A stretch of 64,000 nucleotides of DNA, from contig NZ_FNTZ01000001.1 in assembly GCF_900105555.1 (NCBI RefSeq), forward strand, positions 3,103,501 through 3,167,500, given 5' to 3'. Made by a program: the position numbers and the translations under genes. This DNA is from Pseudomonas coleopterorum (GTDB taxonomy: Bacteria; Pseudomonadota; Gammaproteobacteria; Pseudomonadales; Pseudomonadaceae). Under the pieces are notes generated by a model. That model was given only the letters and a program-made list of their open reading frames with translations. It had not been told where the DNA came from and ran no database searches. This document shows, piece after piece, positions 55,878 to 64,000 of this stretch. Within the stretch, counting starts at the first letter, position 1. Each line of letters begins with the position of its first letter.

Positions 55878-58514
55878 TCAGGTATCCGGATCGGCGCCCG
55901 GTTGAGCGCGCAGCGGCAAGCATAAGGCGATGCAAGTGCCATGGCCATCGATGCCGCTGCCGACTTCCACGCGACCGCCATGGGCGCCGACCATGCCCTG
56001 GCAGATCGCCAGGCCCAACCCCGTGCCCTGCCCGCCTCGATCACCGCGCGCGGCGGTGTAGAACATGTCGAAAATCTTCGCCCGCTCGGCTTCGGGAATA
56101 CCGGGGCCTTCGTCGCTGACCGCGAGCAGCAGGCTGTCGTCGCGCACACGGGCCGACACTTGCAAGCGACCGCCCACAGGCGAGAACCGCGCGGCATTTT
56201 CCAGCACGTTGACCAGGGCCTGTTCGATCAGCGCCGCATGCACGTACAGCAAGGGCAGTTGCGCGGGTACCTGCACCTGGACCTGCAACGGAGCCAGCGG
56301 CGCGCGCAATCGACTCACGGCGCTGGCGACGATATCCCCGGCCGCCACCCAGTCCCGCGCCAGCTTGAGGGCGCCGTGGCCCAGGCGTGTCATGTCGAGC
56401 AGGTTCTGGATGTAGCGGTCCAGGCGCTCGGCTTCGTCTCGGGTAACCTCGAGCAACGCCTGGCGATCGTCCGGCGCCAGGGCCGTGCCCAGGGCCAGCA
56501 GGCTGTCGATGCTGCCACGCATGGCGGTCAGCGGCGTGCGCAGGTCATGGGACACCGAGGCCAGCAAGGCACTGCGCAACTGTTCGGTTTCACCGTGCAG
56601 GCGCGCCGCTTCCAGGTCATGGGCCAGGTCCGCGCGGGCCAGGGCCTGCGCCACCGGCTGCACGAGCGCGCCAAGCAGACGTCGGCCAGGGTCGTCGAGC
56701 CGACCGGCCTGCTGTTCGGCCACCGCGAGCAACGCCAGCACCTGGCCCTCCCACGTTACCGGTAACCACCACCAACGCCCCGCCGGCAATGTGGTGGTGC
56801 CCAGCCCGGCCGGTTGCGCGTGGTTGCCGGCCCACTGCGCTGCAGCCAGTTCGGTGGTCGAGAACGACACCGCCGCGCCCTGGGCCACCTTCCAGCCCTG
56901 GTCGCTGCGCTCGAGCAGACAGATGTCCAGCCCCGGCCAACCCTGCATGTGCTGCGCGGCTGCACTGAACACCGCCTGGCGGTCGGTCGCCGCAGCCAGC
57001 AGTCGGGACAGCTCCAGCAGTTGCGCGGTGTGCGCCTGGGTTTCGCGCAAGGCGCTGAGTTGCTGGCGCTGGCGCGCGGCCAGGTTGCCCGTGAGCGCCG
57101 CCATCAGCAGAAAGAACAGGAGCGTCAGGACGTCTTCCTGACGCTGGATGCTCAGGGAGAAATTGGGTGGGATGAATAGAAAGTCGTACGCCAGGAACGA
57201 CAGCGCGGCACAGCTGAGCGCCGGCCCCGGGCTGCTGCGGACCGCCACCAGCAGCACGGCGGCGAGGAACACCAGGGAGATATTGGGCAAGTCCAGCACC
57301 TGTGCCACGGCCCAGGCCAGCCCGCTGGCCAAAAGCGTTGCCAGCACCGCCAGGGCATACTCGCGCCAACGTCCGACGGGCCGCGTGCGCGGCGTTGGCG
57401 GTGACGGCACCTGAGCCCGCGCCAGCACGTTGATTTCCAGACCGCTGCGGTGGCGCAGCAAGCGCTCGGCCAGGCCCGCACCGAAGCGGCGACGGCGCGA
57501 CTGGCCGACCAGTACCAGATTGGCGCGACGGTCGGCGGCGTGTTGCAGCAAGGTCCTGGCCACTTCCGCATCGCGCAGTTCCACCACCTCGCCGCCCAGC
57601 CGTTCGGCCATCTGCTGGGCCAGTTTCAGGCGCTGACGCCCTGTTTCATCAAGCAGCGAGCCGTCATCGACATGGACCACGGACCAGGGCAGATGACGAC
57701 GGCGGGCGACGCGGCTGGCGTGGCGCACGAGGCGCTCGGCCTGCTCATCGGCGGCGATGCCTACCAGCAGTCGTCCGCGCACGCTGGGCGCCTGCTGGCC
57801 GAGGCTGCGGTAGCCTTCGTGCAGATCGTCGTCGACCTGGGCGGCGGCCGTCTGCATGGCCAGTTCGCGCAGGGCGCTGAGGTTGGTCTGGGTAAAGAAG
57901 GCGTCGATGGCGGCCCGGGCCTGCTCCGGCACGTACACCTTGCCCTCGCGCAGGCGTTCGAGCAGCTCGCGCGGCGGCAGGTCGATCAGCAGCAGATCGT
58001 CCGCCTCCTGCACCACCCAATCGGGTAGGGTTTCGCGCACCTGCACGCCGGTGATCGTCTGGACCTGATCGTTCAGGCTTTCCAGATGTTGGACGTTGAC
58101 CGTGGTGTACACATCGATGCCGGCGGCGAGCAGTTCCTGCACGTCCTGCCAACGCTTGGCATGCCGGCTGCCAGGTGCATTGCTGTGCGCCAGCTCGTCG
58201 ACCAGGACCAGGGCCGGGTGGGCAGCGAGCACGGCATCCAGGTCCATTTCCTCGAGGGTCACGTCGCGGTATTCGCAGCGCCGCAATGCCTGCTGGGGCA
58301 GACCGACCAGCAGCGCTTCGGTTTCCGCGCGGCCGTGGGTCTGCACCACGGCAGCCAGTACCTCGATGCCCTGACGCTGGCGAGCGTGGGCGGCCTGGAG
58401 CATGGCGTAGGTCTTGCCGACACCGGGCGCGGCGCCGAGAAACACTTTCAAGCGACCACCCCCGCTGCGGGGCAAGGCGGCCAGCAGGGCATCGGCGCGG
58501 CCGGAATCACTCAT
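55878..58514 (-). CDS. kdpD: Potassium-sensing histidine kinase
   Basis: An 878-residue sensor kinase. Order: cytoplasmic KdpD domain with Walker A FLGAAPGVGKTYAML, a universal-stress-like domain (RLLVGIAADEQAERLVRHAS), four membrane helices at about residues 395-490, a GAF-like region, then HisKA with the phospho-histidine in ASVSHDLRTPLTAMRGS and an ATPase domain (VLENAARFSPVGG; DEGPGIPEAE). It controls KdpE. It follows kdpC by 28 bases. Confidence 0.96.
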   Translation of the reverse strand: MSDSGRADALLAALPRSGGGRLKVFLGAAPGVGKTYAMLQAAHARQRQGIEVLAAVVQTHGRAETEALLVGLPQQALRRCEYRDVTLEEMDLDAVLAAHPALVLVDELAHSNAPGSRHAKRWQDVQELLAAGIDVYTTVNVQHLESLNDQVQTITGVQVRETLPDWVVQEADDLLLIDLPPRELLERLREGKVYVPEQARAAIDAFFTQTNLSALRELAMQTAAAQVDDDLHEGYRSLGQQAPSVRGRLLVGIAADEQAERLVRHASRVARRRHLPWSVVHVDDGSLLDETGRQRLKLAQQMAERLGGEVVELRDAEVARTLLQHAADRRANLVLVGQSRRRRFGAGLAERLLRHRSGLEINVLARAQVPSPPTPRTRPVGRWREYALAVLATLLASGLAWAVAQVLDLPNISLVFLAAVLLVAVRSSPGPALSCAALSFLAYDFLFIPPNFSLSIQRQEDVLTLLFFLLMAALTGNLAARQRQQLSALRETQAHTAQLLELSRLLAAATDRQAVFSAAAQHMQGWPGLDICLLERSDQGWKVAQGAAVSFSTTELAAAQWAGNHAQPAGLGTTTLPAGRWWWLPVTWEGQVLALLAVAEQQAGRLDDPGRRLLGALVQPVAQALARADLAHDLEAARLHGETEQLRSALLASVSHDLRTPLTAMRGSIDSLLALGTALAPDDRQALLEVTRDEAERLDRYIQNLLDMTRLGHGALKLARDWVAAGDIVASAVSRLRAPLAPLQVQVQVPAQLPLLYVHAALIEQALVNVLENAARFSPVGGRLQVSARVRDDSLLLAVSDEGPGIPEAERAKIFDMFYTAARGDRGGQGTGLGLAICQGMVGAHGGRVEVGSGIDGHGTCIALCLPLRAQPGADPDT

Positions 58515-58542
58515 GGTCTGGGCTCATGGCATCGCATCATGG

Positions 58543-59106
58543 TCATCGGGACTGTGACGTTAGCCGATCCAGCGCCTGGTTCAAAGCCAGCACGTTGACC
58601 ACCTCCGGGCCGATGGCCGGCGATCGGGTCTGCGCTTGCACCAGCGCGCGCAGAGTCGACTCGGGCAGCCCGCGTTCGCGCGCCACCCGGGGGACCTGAT
58701 AGCTCACCGCTGCCGGTGGCAGATCAGGGTCCAGACCACTGGCCGAGGTGGTCAACAGCGCCAGCGGAACCGGACCTTGCTGCGCATCGAACTGTTCATC
58801 GGCCTGCGCCAGCACGCGAGTGCCCAACGCAGGATTGCTCGGCGCCAGGTTGCTCGCACCGCTGGCCAGGGTCGCGTAGTCGGCCGCCGAAGGCCGTGAA
58901 TGAAACCAGCGCTCATCGGTGAAGGCCTGGGCGAGCAAGGCTGAACCGCGCACCTCACCCTGCGCGTCGCGCACCAGGCTGCCGTTGGCCTGGGCGGGAA
59001 AGGCCCACTGCCCTACCGCCCACACCAGCAGCGGATAGGCACCGCCGGTGAGCAAGGTCATCAACAGAATCAGGCTCAAGGCCGGACGCAACAAACTGTT
59101 CATCAT
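58543..59106 (-). CDS. kdpC: Potassium-transporting ATPase subunit C
   Basis: A 187-residue single-span protein ([20 protein letters not shown]) that stabilises ATP binding by KdpB. The KdpC core [20 protein letters not shown] and [20 protein letters not shown] are present. ATG at 59106 or 59103 both fit GGAGCTT; I use the first. Part of kdpFABC. Confidence 0.95.
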   Translation of the reverse strand: MMNSLLRPALSLILLMTLLTGGAYPLLVWAVGQWAFPAQANGSLVRDAQGEVRGSALLAQAFTDERWFHSRPSAADYATLASGASNLAPSNPALGTRVLAQADEQFDAQQGPVPLALLTTSASGLDPDLPPAAVSYQVPRVARERGLPESTLRALVQAQTRSPAIGPEVVNVLALNQALDRLTSQSR

Positions 59107-59119
59107 TCAAGCTCCAGGG

Positions 59120-61174
<2,055 letters not shown>

Positions 61175-61184
61175 TGTCCAGGCC

Positions 61185-62879
61185 TCAGAAATACAGGTTC
61201 AAGTGCTCGGCGATCGGCCCCAGGGCCAGCACCGGCAGGAAAGTCAGGCCACCCACGATCAGCAGGGTCACGGTCAGCAGGGTGATGAACAGCAGGCCGT
61301 GGGTGGCGAAGCTGTCGGCGCTCGGCGCGCTGGCGTTCTTGCTGGCCAGGGCTCCGGCCAGGGCCAGCACCGGCAGGATGTAGCCGAAGCGGCCAAGCAA
61401 CATGCCCAAAGCCAGCATGAGGTTGTGAAAGGCCGTGTTGGCGGACAGGCCGGCGAAGGCCGAACCGTTGTTGGCGCTGGCCGAGGTGTAGGCATATAGC
61501 AGCTGAGTGAAGCCATGGGGGCCGGGGTTGCTCACCGCTGCGGCCGGCCCCGGCAGGCTCACGGCGATGGCGCTGAGCACCAGCACGCCCACGGGCATGA
61601 CCAGCAGGCTCGCCACCAACCAGCGCACCTCGCGCGCCTGGAGTTTCTTGCCCAGGTACTCCGGGGTTCGACCGATCATCAAGCCGGCCAGGAACACCGT
61701 CAGCAGCACGTTGAGGAGCATGCCGTAGAGACCGGCGCCGACACCGCCGAAGATCACTTCGCCGAGCATCATGTTGACCAGCGCGACCATCCCGGAGAGC
61801 GGGTTGAGGCTGTCGTGCATGGCATTGACCGAGCCGTTGGAGGCGGCCGTGGTGGTCACCGACCAGAGCACGCTGGCGGTGGTGCCGAAGCGGCTTTCCT
61901 TGCCTTCCAGCGGCGCGGTCTGCTCGACCATGGCACTGGCCAGCGATGGGTTGGGTTGCTGCTCGGCGTACAGCGACAGCCCCAGGCCCAGCAACAGCAA
62001 GGTCAACATGCAGGCCAGGATCGCCCGGCTCTGACGCAGGTCCTTCACGTAATGGCCGAAGGTGAAGACCAAGGCGACCGGGATGGTCAGGATCGCGACC
62101 AGTTCGAACAGGTTGCTCCAGGCCGTGGGATTCTCGAACGGATGGGCCGAGTTGACGCCGAAGAACCCGCCGCCATTGGTGCCCAGCTGTTTGATGGCGA
62201 TCTGGCTGGCTGCCGGGCCGAGGGGGATGGTCTGTGAGTTGCCCTGCAAGGTCAGCGCGTCGACATAGGGCGCGAATGTCTGCGGCACACCCTGCCAGAC
62301 AAGGAAAACGGCGAGCAGCAAGGCCAGCGGCAGCAGACCATACAGCGTGGCACGGGTCACATCGACCCAGAAGTTGCCCAGGGTACTGGCCGAACGGCGA
62401 CTGATGCCCCGGCACAGCGCTACCAGCACCGCCAACCCGGTGGCGGCGCTGAGAAAGTTCTGCACGCCCAGGCCAGCCATCTGGCTCAGGTAGCTGAGCG
62501 AGGTTTCGCCGCTGTACGCCTGCCAGTTGGTGTTGGCCATGAAGCTGACGGCGGTGTTGAACGCCAGGGTCCATTCCTGGCCCGGCAGGTGCTGGGGATT
62601 GAGCGGCAGATATCCCTGCAGCATGAGCATGGCGAACAGCAGGCCGAATCCGGCCAGGTTGAAAACCAGCAGCGCCAAGGCATATTGCTGCCAGCTCTGC
62701 TGCTGTTGCGCATCGATACCGCAAAAGCGGTAGCACAGCTTCTCCACCGGTTGCAGCGGTACGCTGAGCCAGGTGCGCTGGCCTTCCATGACCTTGTAGT
62801 AGAAACGTCCGAGCCAGGGCGCCGGCAGCAGGATCAAGGCGAGAAAGGCCGCTATCAGGGCAAAATCGTGACTGTTCAT
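61185..62879 (-). CDS. kdpA: Potassium-transporting ATPase channel-like subunit A
   Basis: A 564-residue inner-membrane protein with about ten helices and the four selectivity-filter-like loops of Kdp[40 protein letters not shown] and [10 protein letters not shown]. It forms the high-affinity potassium path. ATG 62879 is chosen over the adjacent TTG. It lies 6 bases after kdpF. Confidence 0.97.
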   Translation of the reverse strand: MNSHDFALIAAFLALILLPAPWLGRFYYKVMEGQRTWLSVPLQPVEKLCYRFCGIDAQQQQSWQQYALALLVFNLAGFGLLFAMLMLQGYLPLNPQHLPGQEWTLAFNTAVSFMANTNWQAYSGETSLSYLSQMAGLGVQNFLSAATGLAVLVALCRGISRRSASTLGNFWVDVTRATLYGLLPLALLLAVFLVWQGVPQTFAPYVDALTLQGNSQTIPLGPAASQIAIKQLGTNGGGFFGVNSAHPFENPTAWSNLFELVAILTIPVALVFTFGHYVKDLRQSRAILACMLTLLLLGLGLSLYAEQQPNPSLASAMVEQTAPLEGKESRFGTTASVLWSVTTTAASNGSVNAMHDSLNPLSGMVALVNMMLGEVIFGGVGAGLYGMLLNVLLTVFLAGLMIGRTPEYLGKKLQAREVRWLVASLLVMPVGVLVLSAIAVSLPGPAAAVSNPGPHGFTQLLYAYTSASANNGSAFAGLSANTAFHNLMLALGMLLGRFGYILPVLALAGALASKNASAPSADSFATHGLLFITLLTVTLLIVGGLTFLPVLALGPIAEHLNLYF

Positions 62880-62885
62880 CAATGA

Positions 62886-62975
62886 CTAGCCTCCACTGGC
62901 GCGCAAGAGGGCAACGAGCAGGTACACGAACAAACCGATGGCCAGCAGCAGGAACAGGCCGTCCAGAACAGACAT
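62886..62975 (-). CDS. kdpF: KdpF, small stabilising subunit
   Basis: A 29-residue single-helix peptide (MSVLDGLFLLLAIGLFVYLL, then VALLRASGG) at the head of kdpFABC. GGAG lies 8 bases upstream of ATG 62975. It stabilises the Kdp complex in the membrane. It is easily missed because of its size. Confidence 0.93.
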   Translation of the reverse strand: MSVLDGLFLLLAIGLFVYLLVALLRASGG

Positions 62976-63030
62976 GGGAATATCTCCAGGCGCGGCGGCT
63001 GCCGCTTGCCGACATTCTCCGAGGCCAGGG

Positions 63031-63080
63031 TGTAAAGGCGCGAGATCGATACCCGGGCCTGGCCGTAAAGAAAGCGTAAA
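63031..63080 (-). promoter_or_regulatory. Candidate KdpE binding sites upstream of kdpF
   Basis: On the minus strand TTTACG occurs at 63080-63075 and again at 63069-63064, exactly 11 bases apart, and TTTACA at 63036-63031, a further 33 bases on. The TTTAC(A)-N5-TTTAC pattern matches known KdpE-type direct repeats, and multiples of 11 place them on one face of the helix. Located 55-105 bases before kdpF. Confidence 0.5.
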
Positions 63081-63173
63081 AATCGGTCCGTCACATCCCG
63101 CCACGAGCGGGCGCATGGGAAGCGCGGGACCGAACGGCTATCATGGCGGCCTTCCCTGCCCCCTGGAGCCTTC

Positions 63174-64000
63174 ATGCGCCTGTTCCACACCTCCGACTGG
63201 CACCTCGGCCAAAGCCTGCACGGTCAGGAGCGCGACTTCGAACACGCAAGCTTCCTGCGCTGGCTGCTGCGTCAGCTCGCCCAGCGCCAGCCCGACGTGC
63301 TGCTGGTGGCGGGCGACATCTTCGACACGGTCAATCCGCCCGTGCGGGCGCAGGAGCGGCTGTACAACTTCATCGTCAGCGCCCACGAGCAACAACCGCA
63401 GCTGACCATCGTGATGATCGCCGGCAACCACGACTCCGGTTCGCGCATCGAATTGCCCGGGCCGTTGATGCGCCGCCTGCGCACCCATGCGCTGGGCCGG
63501 GTGATGTGGCTCGAAGACGGCCGCCTCGACAGCGAGCGGCTGTTGCTGCCGCTGCCCGATGCCCATGGCCAGGTGCAGGCCTGGTGCCTGGCCCTGCCTT
63601 TCCTGCGCCCTGCCGAGGTGACCGGCGCAACCCTGGGCGAGGATTACCTGCAAGGCATCGCCCGGGTGCACGAGACGCTGATCGCCGCTGCCAATGCCCG
63701 ACGCTCGCCGGGGCAGGCCCTGATCGCCATCAGCCACGCGCACATGGCGGGCGGTTCGGTGTCGATGGAGTCCGAGCGCAGCCTGGTGATCGGCAGCGCC
63801 GAAGCCCTGCCGGCCAGCCTGTTCGACGCCAGCATCAGCTACGTTGCGCTGGGCCATCTGCACAAGCCGCAGAAGGTCAACGGCGAATCACGCATTCGCT
63901 ACAGCGGCTCGCCCATACCGCTGTCGTTTTCCGAGATCGAGTACCCGCACCAGATCCTCGAGATCGAGTGCGCCGGCGAGCAGCTGGTGAGCGTGGAACC
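63174..64000 (+). CDS. sbcD: Exonuclease SbcCD subunit D (3' end cut by window edge)
   Basis: The nuclease subunit of SbcCD, which opens DNA hairpins and trims ends. The first 275 residues show all metallophosphoesterase motifs: HTSDWHLGQSL, VAGDIFDTV, IAGNHDSGSR, ISHAHMAGG and GHLHKPQ. ATG 63174 follows GGAG by 5 bases. The C-terminal capping domain and the partner gene sbcC lie beyond the window. Divergent from the kdp operon. Confidence 0.93.
   Translation, partial: MRLFHTSDWHLGQSLHGQERDFEHASFLRWLLRQLAQRQPDVLLVAGDIFDTVNPPVRAQERLYNFIVSAHEQQPQLTIVMIAGNHDSGSRIELPGPLMRRLRTHALGRVMWLEDGRLDSERLLLPLPDAHGQVQAWCLALPFLRPAEVTGATLGEDYLQGIARVHETLIAAANARRSPGQALIAISHAHMAGGSVSMESERSLVIGSAEALPASLFDASISYVALGHLHKPQKVNGESRIRYSGSPIPLSFSEIEYPHQILEIECAGEQLVSVE

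Noticed and set aside
54785..56197. A 470-codon minus-strand frame across kdpE and the REP array
   Set aside because: It uses a wrong frame of kdpE and continues through repeats; the Pro/Thr-rich end is translated REP sequence.

Overview
The window is a GC-rich chromosomal segment of a Pseudomonas, most likely of the P. putida/P. fluorescens type. The diagnostic genes are oprF with sigX, the cmaX-cfrX-cmpX block, the murein lipoprotein oprI, a 71-residue Rmf, ppsA/ppsR, rlmKL as one fused enzyme, and several REP-type palindromes. I see no insertion sequence, phage, CRISPR array, rRNA or tRNA. Almost all genes are housekeeping or core-accessory, packed tightly and often with 4-bp stop/start overlaps.

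Layout. 1-7523: an IclR-type regulator (cut by the left edge) is divergent from a seven-gene operon encoding a spermidine/putrescine-type ABC importer and a three-subunit HcnABC-like flavin/iron-sulfur dehydrogenase. This is a catabolic locus of unknown substrate. 7679-12265: cysS, glnS, ppiB, lpxH. 12338-15699: marR-emrA-emrB type drug efflux operon. 16013-21697: dacB (PBP4), rlmKL, a possible small RNA, rmf and pyrD. 21847-27417: oprF, sigX, cmpX, cfrX, cmaX, rraA and an esterase-like hydrolase, all leftward, an envelope-stress block. 27579-30945: ppsA divergent from its regulator ppsR. 31127-34196: a three-gene system of a periplasmic retropepsin-like protein, a transglutaminase-like 7TM protein and an ATP-grasp ligase. 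34275-39700: pabB, cysH, cysB, a universal stress protein, aroG and a small acetyltransferase. 40181-45715: oprI, an L,D-transpeptidase, a CxxC protein, tesA and a YbbAP-type ABC system. 45731-50320: a small orphan protein, greB, an MltF-like lytic transglycosylase, tatD, a small membrane protein behind a Fur-like site, and a thioesterase. 50435-54646: MoxR ATPase, DUF58 protein and TgpA-type transglutaminase plus a lipoprotein. 54755-55146: a 73-bp-period REP array. 55168-62975: kdpFABC-kdpDE potassium uptake and its sensor system. 63174-64000: the start of sbcD.

Most interesting points: the undefined ABC/trimeric dehydrogenase operon; the retropepsin/7TM/ATP-grasp system; a minus-strand pair of stem-loops ending in a U-tract upstream of rlmKL that has no gene; helically phased TTTAC motifs ahead of kdpF; palindromes at the marR promoter; and the regular REP array. 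Start codons were chosen from Shine-Dalgarno spacing and family length; several genes (lpxH, ppsA, sigX, greB, the DUF58 gene and the fourth catabolic gene) use GTG or TTG.
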